Positions 25,147 through 33,579 of a stretch of 64,000 nt of DNA are shown here, in pieces. Below the pieces are notes generated by a model that worked only from the letters and a program-made list of their open reading frames with translations, was not told the DNA's origin and made no database searches. The stretch covers positions 186,001 to 250,000 of the forward strand of contig NZ_JACIHE010000002.1 of NCBI RefSeq assembly GCF_014198245.1, written 5' to 3'. Source of the stretch: Bradyrhizobium sp. cir1. GTDB taxonomy: Bacteria; Pseudomonadota; Alphaproteobacteria; Rhizobiales; Xanthobacteraceae. Position 1 is the first letter of the stretch. Each line of letters begins with the position of its first letter. The position numbers were made by a program, and so were the translations under genes.

Positions 25147-26472
25147 ATGACCAAGGACCTATTGACCATAAAGTCTTTCGATCGCCGCCGTGTGCTGCAG
25201 GGCATCGCGGGTGGTTTCGCCGCCGCAGGCACGACGACTCTGTTCGCGCCGGCGGTGCAGGCGGCGAGCAAGCCGATCAAGATCGGCTATGTCTCGCCGA
25301 AGAGCGGTCCGCTGGCAGCCTTTGCCGAAGCTGACGATTTCGTGCTCGGCGAGTTCAGAAAGTTCATCAAGGATGGCGTCAAGGTCGGGTCACAGACCTA
25401 TCAGGTCGAGGTGGTGACAAAAGACAGTCAGTCGAATCCGAACCGCGCCGCCGAGGTCGCCAAGGAACTGATCACCCGTGACAATGTCGGGCTGATCGTG
25501 GTCGGCGCCACGCCTGAAACCAACAATCCGGTGGCGACGCAGTGCGAGCTCGAGCAGGTGCCGTGCATCTCGAGCGTGGCGCCGTGGCAGACCAACTTCA
25601 TCGGGCGGCAGGCCAATCCGGGCGATCCCAAGAGCTGGAAGCCGTTCGAATACACCTTCCACTATTTTTGGGGGCTGGAGGACGTGATCGGCGTCTTCAC
25701 CAGCATGTGGAGCCAGGTCGCGACCAACAAGTCGGTGGGCGCGCTGTTCCCCAACGATGCCGACGGCAACGCGTGGGGCGACACCACCATCGGCTTCCCG
25801 CCCGTGTTGGCCAAGCAGGGTTTCAAGCTCACCGATCCCGGCCGCTTCCAGAACCTCACCGACGATTTCAGCTCGCAGATCGCGGCGTTTCGTGGTGCCG
25901 ATGCCGAGATCGTCACGGGCGTGATCATCCCGCCCGACTTCACCACGTTCTGGAACCAGGCGCGGCAGAAGGGGCTGAAGCCGAAAGTCGTGTCGGTCGC
26001 CAAGGCGCTGCTGTTCCCGGCGTCGGTGCAGGCGCTCGGCAAGGGCGGCAACAACATCTCGACCGAGGTGTGGTGGACGCCGACGCATCCTTACAAGTCA
26101 AGCCTCAGCGGCGTCAGCGCGGCCGATCTCGCCAAGGGATATGAGCAGGCCTCCGGCAAGCAATGGACCCAGCCGATCGGCTTCGTGCATTCGCTGTTCG
26201 AGGTCGCGATCGACGCCATCAAGCGCTCCAGCGATCCGGGCGACGGCGCGGCGCTCGCGAAGGCGATCGGCGCCACCAGGCTCGACACCATCGTGGGCCA
26301 GGTCGCCTTCGGCTCCAGCGCCGTGCCGCCGTTCGCCGCTAAGAACATCGCCAAGACGCCGCTGGTCGGCGGCCAGTGGCGGCTCAGCGGCGACAAGTAC
26401 AACATGGTGATCACGGACAACAAGCTGGCGCCGCAGATTCCGCTCGGCGGCGACATGCAGGCGCTGAGTTAG
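25147..26472 (+). CDS. ABC transporter substrate-binding protein with Tat-like signal
   Basis: A 441-residue Peripla_BP_6 protein. The leader reads FDRRRVLQGIAGGFAAAG, a twin-arginine-type signal, then PIKIGYVSPKSGPLAAFAEA. It heads the importer operon: an ATPase, a second ATPase and two permeases follow in the same direction. This subtype (with NPNRAAEVAKELI) is common beside aromatic catabolism genes. It is more distant from the binding proteins at 18682 and 46728 than these are from each other. Expected ligand: the aromatic substrate of the hydroxyquinol route, by context. Confidence 0.87.
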   Translation: MTKDLLTIKSFDRRRVLQGIAGGFAAAGTTTLFAPAVQAASKPIKIGYVSPKSGPLAAFAEADDFVLGEFRKFIKDGVKVGSQTYQVEVVTKDSQSNPNRAAEVAKELITRDNVGLIVVGATPETNNPVATQCELEQVPCISSVAPWQTNFIGRQANPGDPKSWKPFEYTFHYFWGLEDVIGVFTSMWSQVATNKSVGALFPNDADGNAWGDTTIGFPPVLAKQGFKLTDPGRFQNLTDDFSSQIAAFRGADAEIVTGVIIPPDFTTFWNQARQKGLKPKVVSVAKALLFPASVQALGKGGNNISTEVWWTPTHPYKSSLSGVSAADLAKGYEQASGKQWTQPIGFVHSLFEVAIDAIKRSSDPGDGAALAKAIGATRLDTIVGQVAFGSSAVPPFAAKNIAKTPLVGGQWRLSGDKYNMVITDNKLAPQIPLGGDMQALS

Positions 26473-26543
26473 CGCAAGCCGGCTGCTCATCGAAGGCAGA
26501 AGATGCGCGGCGCTGCTGCGCATCTCCTCTCCGCCGAAACCAG

Positions 26544-27269
26544 ATGTGGGCGACCATGCTCGAACTCCATGCCATCTCGAAACAGTTCGGCGCCATCGTC
26601 GTTGCAGACGCGATCGACCTAACGCTGTCCTCCGGTGAGGCACTGGGCGTGATCGGGCCGAACGGGGCCGGCAAATCGACCCTGTTCAACCTGATCACCG
26701 GGCTGCTGCGGCCCGATGCGGGCCGTATCGTTCTCAATGGCGCCGACATCACGAGTCTCCCGCCCGAGGCACGCTGTCGCGCCGGCATCGGGCGCTCGTT
26801 CCAGATCCCGCAACCGTTCGACCATCTCTCGGTGTTCGAGAACCTTGCGGTCGCCGCGCTGTTCGGTAGCGGCCTGTCGGAGGCGGATGCGATCCAGCAT
26901 TGCGGCCGCATGCTCGATCTGACCGGCCTCGAAGCCAAGGCCAATCGCCTCGCGGGCAGCCTGCCGCTGCTCGATCGCAAGCGGCTCGAGCTGGCGCGGG
27001 CGCTCGCCACCCGGCCGCGCACGCTGTTGCTCGACGAGATCGCGGGCGGCCTCACCGATGCCGAATGCCACGAACTGGTCGAGACCATCCGCACCATCCA
27101 TGCCGAAGGCGTCGGCATCATCTGGATCGAGCACGTGGTGCATGCGCTGCTCGCGGTGGTGCAGCGGCTGGTCGTCTTGAACTTTGGCAGGGTCGTCGCC
27201 CAGGGCGCACCAGTCGAGGTGATGCGCTCGCGCGAGGTCGAGACCATCTATATGGGCGTGCCGGCATGA
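26544..27269 (+). CDS. ABC importer ATPase, LivG type
   Basis: A 241-residue ATP-binding protein. Walker A is GPNGAGKST, the Q-loop region is IGRSFQIPQPF, and Walker B with catalytic Glu is LLLDEIAGGL. The usual signature loop is unusual: SLPLLDRKRLELARAL stands where LivG proteins have LPYGQQRRLEIARAL, so the helical LSGGQ-like motif is weak, as in several catabolic homologues. ATG 26556 is an alternative start. It overlaps the LivF-type gene by ATGA. It pairs with that second ATPase to drive the permeases at 27978 and 28841. Confidence 0.87.
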   Translation: MWATMLELHAISKQFGAIVVADAIDLTLSSGEALGVIGPNGAGKSTLFNLITGLLRPDAGRIVLNGADITSLPPEARCRAGIGRSFQIPQPFDHLSVFENLAVAALFGSGLSEADAIQHCGRMLDLTGLEAKANRLAGSLPLLDRKRLELARALATRPRTLLLDEIAGGLTDAECHELVETIRTIHAEGVGIIWIEHVVHALLAVVQRLVVLNFGRVVAQGAPVEVMRSREVETIYMGVPA

Positions 27270-27970
27270 CCTCGCTGCTCAATGTCACGGCGCTCGATGC
27301 GTTCTACGGCGACTTCCAGGCGCTGTTCGGCATCGACTTCGAGCTGAACGAAGGCGAGGCGGTCGCAGTGATCGGCGCCAACGGCGCCGGCAAGTCGACC
27401 ATGCTGAAATCGCTGGCGGGGCTGGTGAAGAACCGTCCCGATGCGATCCGCCTCGAGGGACGGGCGATCGGCGATGCGTCCGCCGCCAGCATCGTCCGGC
27501 TCGGCCTCGCGCTGGTGCCGGAGGGCCGCCAGCTGTTTCCCTCGCTCAGCGTCGAAGAGAACCTCTTGATCGGCGCCTATGGCGGCGAACGCAGCGCGCC
27601 GTGGGATCTCGCCGCGGTCTACCGGATGTTTCCCGTGCTGAAGGAGCGGCGGCGCAGCACTGTCACCGCGCTGTCGGGCGGGCAGCAGCAGATGGTGGCG
27701 ATCGGCCGCGCGCTGATGTCCAACCCGTCGGTCCTGCTGTGCGACGAGATCAGCCTCGGCCTCGCGCCGATCGTGGTGGAGGACATCTACCGCATGCTGC
27801 CGCAGATCCGCTCTGGCGGTACCGCCGTCGTGCTGGTCGAGCAGGACATCGCCCGCGCCTTGCGGGCTTCGGATCGCTTCTACTGTTTGCAGGAGGGACG
27901 GGTGACGCTGAGCGGACGGCCTGGGGAAGTCGATCAGGACACGATCCGCGCGGCCTATTTCGGAGCATGA
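27266..27970 (+). CDS. ABC importer ATPase, LivF type
   Basis: A 234-residue ATPase with Walker A GANGAGKST, a textbook signature LSGGQQQMVAIGRAL, Walker B LLCDEISLGLAP and H-loop region VEQDIARAL (Gln-Asp where the His lies in many ABCs, usual for LivF). LVPEGRQLFPSLSVEENL is the LivF hallmark. It starts inside the stop of the LivG-type gene and is followed after seven bases by the permease. Role: second ATPase of the heterodimeric importer. Confidence 0.88.
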   Translation: MTSLLNVTALDAFYGDFQALFGIDFELNEGEAVAVIGANGAGKSTMLKSLAGLVKNRPDAIRLEGRAIGDASAASIVRLGLALVPEGRQLFPSLSVEENLLIGAYGGERSAPWDLAAVYRMFPVLKERRRSTVTALSGGQQQMVAIGRALMSNPSVLLCDEISLGLAPIVVEDIYRMLPQIRSGGTAVVLVEQDIARALRASDRFYCLQEGRVTLSGRPGEVDQDTIRAAYFGA

Positions 27971-27977
27971 GGGAGCG

Positions 27978-28844
27978 ATGAGCGGGTTCGACACCATCAT
28001 CGAAGGCGTGCTGCTCGGCGGCGTCTATGCGCTGTTCGCGCTCGGCCTGTCGCTGATCTTCGGCATCATGCGCCTGGTCAATCTGGCGCATGGCGATCTG
28101 ATCCTGCTTGCCGCCTATCTGGTGCTCAGCGCCACCACCGCGCTCGGTCTGCCGCTTGCGGCCGCATCCCTGCTGGTCGTCATCGCGATGTTCGTGCTCG
28201 GCTTCGTGCTGCAGCGGCTGGTGCTGGAGCGGGTGCTCGGCAACGACATCCTGCCGCCGCTGCTCGTCACCTTCGGCCTGTCGATCGTGATCCAGAACGG
28301 ACTGCTGCTCGGCTACGGCGCCGACAGCCGCAGGCTGCAGGCAGGCGCCTTCGAATCCTCATCGGTGGCGCTCGCCCCCGGCCTGAGCGTCGGGCTGGCG
28401 CCGCTGACCGCGCTGGTGACGGCGGTTGCCGCCGTCGCGCTGCTCCAGCTCATCTTCTATCGCACCTCGCTCGGCCGCGCCTTCCGCGCCACTGCGGATA
28501 ATCCTGAGATCGCGCAGTTGATGGGCATCAACGAGCGCAATGTCTACGCCATCGCGGTCGGACTGTCGCTCGCAGTGTCGGTGATCGCCGCTGTTGTGCT
28601 CGGTATCCGCGCCAGCTTCGATCCGTCGATCGGACCGGCGCGGCTGCTCTACGCATTCGAGGCGGTAATCATCGGCGGGCTCGGCAGCCTGTGGGGGACG
28701 CTGGCGGGCGGCATCGTGCTAGGGCTGGCGCAGGCGATCGGAGGGCGGATCAATCCGGAATGGCAGATCCTGGCCGGCCATCTCGCCTTTCTTACCGTTC
28801 TGATGGTGCGGCCGCGCGGGCTGTTCCCGGCGAGGCGCACATGA
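27978..28844 (+). CDS. ABC importer permease, LivH type
   Basis: A 288-residue inner-membrane permease with about eight hydrophobic segments. The family signature GIMRLVNLAHGDLILLAAYL sits near residue 30, and RATADNPEIAQLMGIN is the cytoplasmic ATPase-contact (EAA-like) loop. GAGGGAGC precedes the ATG. The stop overlaps the start of the LivM-type gene. It forms the heteromeric channel with that protein. Confidence 0.88.
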   Translation: MSGFDTIIEGVLLGGVYALFALGLSLIFGIMRLVNLAHGDLILLAAYLVLSATTALGLPLAAASLLVVIAMFVLGFVLQRLVLERVLGNDILPPLLVTFGLSIVIQNGLLLGYGADSRRLQAGAFESSSVALAPGLSVGLAPLTALVTAVAAVALLQLIFYRTSLGRAFRATADNPEIAQLMGINERNVYAIAVGLSLAVSVIAAVVLGIRASFDPSIGPARLLYAFEAVIIGGLGSLWGTLAGGIVLGLAQAIGGRINPEWQILAGHLAFLTVLMVRPRGLFPARRT

Positions 28845-29953
28845 GCGTCGAAAGCATCCCTATCCCTGCAAGCCGCAAGCAGCGCCCGGCCGATGCGCCG
28901 GTGTGGCAGGTTCGGGTCGGCACACGGCTATCGCGCGTCGCGGCCGTGGCCGGCATCGCGCTGATTGTGGCGCTGGCCGCGCTGCCCGCGATCGCCTCGC
29001 GCAACCTGATCCAGGATCTGATCTTCGTCTTCACCATGCTGACCTTGGCACAGCTCTGGAACGTGCTGGCCGGGTGGGGCGGACTGATATCGGTCGGGCA
29101 GCAGGCGTTTGTCGGGCTCGGCGCCTATGCGCTGTTTGCCGGCATCGTGATGGCCGGGCTCGATCCGGTTGCCGCGATCCCGCTGGCCGGACTGTTCGCG
29201 GCGCTGATCGCGGCGGTGCTCGGGCCGCTGCTGTTCAGGCTAGAAGGGCCATATTTCGCGATCGGCAGCTGGGTCGCCGCCGAAGCGCTGCGGCTGATCT
29301 GCGCCCAGTTCAAGTCGCTCGGCGGCGGCACCGGGATGTCGATCTTGCCGGGCGAACTGTCGCAGATGGTCGGTCTGAAGGCGGTGCAGGCGCTGCTTGG
29401 CCTGCGCCCGGCAGCCGCGCGTGACGTGCTGGTTTACTGGCTGGCCCTGCTGCTCGCCGTGCTGATCACGCTCGGCATCTACGCCTTCATGCGCTCGCAC
29501 CACGGCCTTGCGCTGGCCGCGAGCCGTGACAACGCAGCGGCGGCGCGCAGCGTCGGCGTCCGCACCGCGCGGACTCGCCACGTGCTTTGGATCGCAGTCG
29601 CGTTCGCCACCGGCATGGTCGGCGCCGTGGTTTATTTGCAGAAGGCCCGTATTTCGCCTGACGCGGCCTTCAGCGTCACCGACTGGACCGCCTATGTCAT
29701 CTTCATCGTAGTGATCGGCGGGGTGCGCACCATCGAAGGTCCGATGGTCGGCGTGCTGCTGCTGTGGGGGCTCGTCACGTATCTCGCCCAGTATGGCAGT
29801 CTCTATCTGGTCGTGCTCGGCACACTCGCCATCTTGATCATGCTGTTCATGCCCAATGGCGTGTGGGGCGCGGCAGCTCGACGCTGGCAATTGCAGCTAT
29901 TCCCGACACGACGCCGGCTCGGCCGCAGCGAGTCCGGACGAATGCCATTCTGA
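28841..29953 (+). CDS. ABC importer permease, LivM type
   Basis: A 370-residue permease with about ten hydrophobic spans. AQLWNVLAGWGGLISVGQQAFVGLGAY is the LivM signature, and ALAASRDNAAAARSVGV is the loop that docks the ATPase. After FMPNGVWGAA, where many LivM proteins end, the frame continues through an Arg-rich tail (residues about 345-370). The DNA beyond 29953 is broken-gene territory, so the tail may be a read-through added by a rearrangement. It is the last gene of the importer operon. Confidence 0.86.
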   Translation: MSVESIPIPASRKQRPADAPVWQVRVGTRLSRVAAVAGIALIVALAALPAIASRNLIQDLIFVFTMLTLAQLWNVLAGWGGLISVGQQAFVGLGAYALFAGIVMAGLDPVAAIPLAGLFAALIAAVLGPLLFRLEGPYFAIGSWVAAEALRLICAQFKSLGGGTGMSILPGELSQMVGLKAVQALLGLRPAAARDVLVYWLALLLAVLITLGIYAFMRSHHGLALAASRDNAAAARSVGVRTARTRHVLWIAVAFATGMVGAVVYLQKARISPDAAFSVTDWTAYVIFIVVIGGVRTIEGPMVGVLLLWGLVTYLAQYGSLYLVVLGTLAILIMLFMPNGVWGAAARRWQLQLFPTRRRLGRSESGRMPF

Positions 29954-30085
29954 CCAACGTTGTGTCGGGTATCCTCGTCCATTCAGGAGCGCCGCCGGTC
30001 CGTCTTTGACGCGTTCAGGCGTCCAAGAGGTTTAATTGCCCAAGCCGCTCAAGCCGTTACCGTTTGGATCTGATGGATCCGCGAG

Positions 30086-30222
30086 GGATTTCGCTCCTTG
30101 CTTGCGGATGTGCCCATCATCATCGACGGTGGCGTCACGAGCCATGCGGAAGCTAATCTAGACACTATCTGGCACATGTGGACGGCTTGATGTTGGGGCA
30201 GGCGGGCTATCTCGCACCGGAT
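30086..30222 (+). pseudogene. tRNA-dihydrouridine synthase A (DusA) C-terminal scrap
   Basis: Two forward frames joined near 30172 read ADVPIIIDGGVTSHAEA... then HVDGLMLGQAGYLAP. This matches the FMN-phosphate-binding region of DusA (INGG....A...L.H.DGVM.GR.AY..P). A stop upstream and the frame change show it is dead. At about 30213 the DusA likeness ends in mid-domain and an amidohydrolase begins, marking a deletion junction. Confidence 0.55.
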
Positions 30223-31084
30223 CATGGTCGGCGAGACCGAGGAGCTGCGGTTGATGAATCCGGTCGAAGCGGCCGAGGTGGCGGATGCCAACCGCGATCT
30301 CATCGTCGGCATCAAGGTGCGCGCCGGCCTGCATTCCTCGGGCACCTCGGGCGCGGTGCCGCTCGACATCGCGCTCGAGGTAGCGAACCAGGTCGGCATG
30401 CCGCTGATGGCGCATATCGACCATCCGCCGCCGAGCTATGAGGATGTGTTGGCGCGGCTGCGTCCCGGCAACGTGCTGACCCACGCGTTGCGCCCATTCC
30501 CCAATACCCCGGCGACGGCGCAAGGCACGGTGAAGAAAGCGGTGCTGGAGGCGCGCGAGCGCGGCGTGCTGTTCGACATCGGCCACGGCAAGGGCTCGTT
30601 CGCGTTCAAGACCGCGCGCGCCATGCTCGCCAACGGCTTCTATCCGGACACCATCTCCTCCGACATCCATCAGCTCTGTATCGACGGTCCCGCCTTCGAC
30701 CAGGTGACGACCATGTCGAAATTCCTGTGCATGGGCATGGACCTGCCGGACGTGATCGCGGCGTCGACCGTGAATGCGGCGATGGCGCTGCGACGTCCCG
30801 AGCTCGGCAGCCTCAAGGTGGGCAGCGTCGGCGACGCCACGCTGATTTCGGTGAAGCAGGGCCAGTTCGACTACGAAGACGTCCTCGGCGAGCACCTGAC
30901 GGGGAATCGCAAGATCGTGTCCGAAGGTGTCGTCATCGGCGGCCCGCTGGTGGCATCCGAATTGATGATCGCTAGCCCTGCTCGCGATAGAATTGCAGCA
31001 GCCGCGCGCCCGCCGGCGAAAGCCAGTCGGGCGCCCCGGCGATGTAGCCTTCGACGCGGCCGCTCGTCCCGACCAGATAGGTGA
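30215..31084 (+). pseudogene. Amidohydrolase (dihydroorotase-like metallohydrolase), 5'-truncated
   Basis: About 250 codons match the C-terminal two thirds of dihydroorotase-like amidohydrolases: RIMVGETEELRLMNP, ANRDLIVGIKVRAG with the carbamylated Lys, PLMAHIDHPPPSYEDVL, VLTHALRPFPN and TISSDIHQLCIDGP with the metal Asp. The N-terminal third with the HxH metal motif is missing; the match starts abruptly at about 30218 against the DusA scrap. The 3' end has lost its own stop and runs into the antisense TlpA gene until 31084. A protein could still start at ATG 30224 but would lack the metal centre. Confidence 0.8.
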
Positions 31085-31568
31085 TGGGCATGCCGACCAG
31101 CGAGAACGTCGCGCTGGAGGCTTCGGCCGCCGCGCCGTAAGCATCGACATAGCAGGCGAGATTCTGCACGGCGAGGCCGCCGAGAAACGCGCGGATCTTG
31201 CGCAGGTCTTTGCTGTCCGTGCAGATCGCAACGATATCGGGCCGGTCGGACCGTGAGGCGGCAAGGCTTGCGAGCATCGGCAGATCGAGCTTGCAGGCGG
31301 CGCACCAGGTCGCCCAGAAGTTCACCAATGTGATGTGGCCCGGCTTTGCCGTCACGATGACGTCCTTGCCGTGCACGTTCTGAAGCCTGAGCTGCGGCAT
31401 CAATGCGCGCGGGCGGACCACCGTGAACTGGCTGCGGCCGGCCTCGAACACCGGCGGCCAGCTGTCCTGCGCGCGGGCCGCGCCCGGGACAGCGAGCGAG
31501 GCTGCCGCAGCCATCAGCATCGATCGCCGCGACAGCGTGGGACCGCTTTCGCGCTCCTTGTCACGCAT
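30972..31568 (-). CDS. TlpA-like thiol-disulfide oxidoreductase with Tat-type signal
   Basis: A 198-residue thioredoxin-fold protein. The leader LSRRSMLMAAAASLAVPGAARAQ is a twin-arginine-type signal. The active site is FWATWCAACKLDLP, a CxxC with Ala-Ala between the Cys. The cis-Pro region is VGMPITYLV. It should act in the periplasm on protein or small thiols. Its start overlaps the DsrE gene by eight bases, and both belong to the operon led by the DoxX gene at 32472. The exported set DoxX-DsrE-TlpA suggests a periplasmic thiol or sulfur relay. Confidence 0.85.
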   Translation of the reverse strand: MRDKERESGPTLSRRSMLMAAAASLAVPGAARAQDSWPPVFEAGRSQFTVVRPRALMPQLRLQNVHGKDVIVTAKPGHITLVNFWATWCAACKLDLPMLASLAASRSDRPDIVAICTDSKDLRKIRAFLGGLAVQNLACYVDAYGAAAEASSATFSLVGMPITYLVGTSGRVEGYIAGAPDWLSPAGARLLQFYREQG

Positions 31569-32022
31569 GGATATAGGCCCAACCCTTCAGCTGCAGATCG
31601 ACGACCCGGCCGATGCCGAAGGGCACGAGGCTCGCGCCCGGGATCAGCGCGATCGAGACCTGCTCCTTGGCCTCCGCGATCGCCTTTGACGAGGCGCACA
31701 TGCTGTAGGTGAGGTTAGGCAGCGATTGCCGCAGCGTCGCGAGCGGCTCGATGAGCGGGGTCTTGTCGGCGCGGAAGACGTCGATGCCCTTGCCGTTGGC
31801 GACGACCTCGATCAGCAGCCGCGCGCCTCTGTCGGCAAAATGCTTGGAGAGGTTGGCCGAGTAGCTGACCGCATGACCCATGACGTAGGGCTCGTTGCTG
31901 TCGATCAGGATGACGACGCCCTCAGTGAGGCGATCCTCCTTGGCGGCGGCGCCGCCGGCCGTGAGGATCGATACGCCGGCGAGCAGGCCCCTGCGGGACA
32001 TACGATTGAAAAGTGTCGTCAC
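31561..32022 (-). CDS. DsrE-family protein with Tat-type signal
   Basis: A 153-residue DsrE/DsrF-like protein. The leader MSRRGLLAGVSILTAGGAAA carries twin Arg and is followed by VVILIDSNEPYVMGHAVSYSANLSKHF, the DsrE core. A single conserved-looking Cys lies in YSMCASSKAI near residue 109. DsrE proteins of the sulfur-oxidation pathway carry persulfide on Cys in the cytoplasm; an exported version is less usual. It overlaps TlpA downstream and is 21 bases from DoxX. Confidence 0.78.
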   Translation of the reverse strand: MTTLFNRMSRRGLLAGVSILTAGGAAAKEDRLTEGVVILIDSNEPYVMGHAVSYSANLSKHFADRGARLLIEVVANGKGIDVFRADKTPLIEPLATLRQSLPNLTYSMCASSKAIAEAKEQVSIALIPGASLVPFGIGRVVDLQLKGWAYIHA

Positions 32023-32043
32023 GTTAGCGTGCCTGCTATCGCA

Positions 32044-32472
32044 TCAGAACTGGCGCGGTGCGATCGGCGCTTTGCTGTTACGTCCCCACAGCACGAAGAG
32101 GCTGAGCGCGAGCAGGACGAGGTTGAGCGGTGTTGTCGCAGCTTCGCCGCGCGAGAGATGGAAGACGAATGCGAACACCTGCAGCACGGAGCAGCCCAGC
32201 GCGGCCAACACAGTCAGTTGCGGCAGGATCCGGGTCAGGGCCGGCAGAAGAATGCCGATGCCACCGGCGAGATCGACCAGGGCGACGAAACGGACGAACG
32301 TTGGGGAATACTCGCCCGCAAATGGCATCATCGCGGCTAGCTCCGGAATCGGCGTGGTCAGCTTGACGAACCCCGCCGAGACGAAGACGGCGGCGAGGAC
32401 GATCTGGGCGGCCCAGAGGCCGATGCGGAGGGCGCGGCCGGGGGTGGCGGTCTCGAAGGTGGTGGTGGACAT
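32044..32472 (-). CDS. DoxX-family membrane protein
   Basis: A 142-residue protein with four hydrophobic spans. It has the DoxX hallmark VFVSAGFVKLT after helix 1 and FVALVDLAGGIGILLPAL in helix 2-3. The start ATG 32472 has CGGAG nine bases upstream; an in-frame ATG 33 bases further up is less likely. DoxX proteins are quinone- or thiol-linked membrane subunits (thiosulfate:quinone oxidoreductase in archaea). It leads the DoxX-DsrE-TlpA operon, transcribed away from the LysR gene at 32576. Confidence 0.8.
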   Translation of the reverse strand: MSTTTFETATPGRALRIGLWAAQIVLAAVFVSAGFVKLTTPIPELAAMMPFAGEYSPTFVRFVALVDLAGGIGILLPALTRILPQLTVLAALGCSVLQVFAFVFHLSRGEAATTPLNLVLLALSLFVLWGRNSKAPIAPRQF

Positions 32473-32575
32473 GACGGTTCTCCGGAATGTGAAGGTTGCC
32501 ACCATTTGATAGTTTCATCGTTTTTGATCATTATCCGTTTTGGGACTAGTTCATTTCCTGGATGTCAATGATCCC

Positions 32576-33460
32576 ATGGATTCCCTCGTCAGCATGCGGG
32601 TGTTTTGCCTGGTCGCGGAGCTGAAAAGCTTTGCCGCTGCGGCCGCGCGCCTGCGTATCTCGCCTGCCATGGCGAGCAAGCATGTGATGCAGCTCGAGAA
32701 GCGGTTGGGCACGCGACTGCTCAACCGGACCAGCCGGCGCGTCAGCCTGAGCGAGAGCGGCGCGCTCTATTTCGAGCAGGCGCGGCAGATGCTGGATTCG
32801 CTCGACGAGGTTGAAGCTGCCGTCAGCAAGGCTACCGTCGTTCCGCGCGGCACGCTGCGGTTGACTGCACCGGTGTGGATGGCAAATGCGATGTTTGCGG
32901 GCGTGCTGGCGGACTACCAGGCCCGCTATCCCGAGGTGCGCCTCGACATCGATCTCAGCGGCCGGCTGGTCAATCTCGTCGAGGAGGGATTCGATCTCGC
33001 CTTGCGCGCGACCGGCAAGCTCGATGAGGCGCTGATCGCGCGCCCCATCGCCAGCGTCGTGTTCTACATGGTGGCCGCTCCGGTCTTTCTGAAACGCGCC
33101 GGCCGTCCGGAAACCCTCGCCGATCTCTCGGGCCTCCCCCTGTTGGAGTACGCGCCCTTTCCCGTCGAGGGCTTCTCCTTTACCGGCAAGCATGGCCCCG
33201 AAAGCGTCAAGCTCAATCCGGTGCTGCGTAGCGTTAACGAAACGCTGCTGCATATGGCGGCGCTGGAAGGCATGGGGCTCGCCTTCCTTCCGAAATGGCT
33301 GGTCGCCGACGACATCGCGGCCGGACGGCTCGAGCACGTCTTGCCCGACGCCGTCGTCTTCGAGGGGCGCCTCTTCGCGGTCTATCCCAGCCGCAAATAT
33401 CTCTCCGCGAAGGTGCGGACCTTCATCGACTTCGTCGCCGCCGACAAGCGGATGGGATAG
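32576..33460 (+). CDS. LysR-family regulator
   Basis: A 294-residue LTTR. The N-terminal HTH is MRVFCLVAELKSFAAAAARLRISPAMASKHV, then LEKRLGTRLLNRTSRRVSLSESG, followed by the periplasmic-binding-like effector domain (residues about 90-290). ATG 32576 gives the standard N-terminus. It is divergent from the DoxX-DsrE-TlpA operon across 103 bases and most likely controls it. The effector is unknown. Confidence 0.88.
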   Translation: MDSLVSMRVFCLVAELKSFAAAAARLRISPAMASKHVMQLEKRLGTRLLNRTSRRVSLSESGALYFEQARQMLDSLDEVEAAVSKATVVPRGTLRLTAPVWMANAMFAGVLADYQARYPEVRLDIDLSGRLVNLVEEGFDLALRATGKLDEALIARPIASVVFYMVAAPVFLKRAGRPETLADLSGLPLLEYAPFPVEGFSFTGKHGPESVKLNPVLRSVNETLLHMAALEGMGLAFLPKWLVADDIAAGRLEHVLPDAVVFEGRLFAVYPSRKYLSAKVRTFIDFVAADKRMG

Positions 33461-33462
33461 CA

Positions 33463-33579
33463 GGCGTGCCAGATCGCGCGTCGGCGAGCCCAGTGGACAA
33501 AAGCCCAAGGTCGCGTCGAGGCTGAGCGACTCGTCTCTATCGACGAGACCTGGACCAGGACCGATATGGCTCGGTTCTA
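33463..33579 (+). mobile_element. IS630-family transposase fragment
   Basis: A short forward frame reads ARRRAQWTKAQGRVEAERLV, then SIDETWTRTDMARF and a stop. The DETWTRTDM block is the second Asp region of the IS630 DDE transposase. Only about 38 codons remain, starting right after the LysR stop and ending against an alpha/beta hydrolase remnant. No inverted repeats were seen. It is a dead insertion-sequence scrap marking a rearrangement point. Confidence 0.65.
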
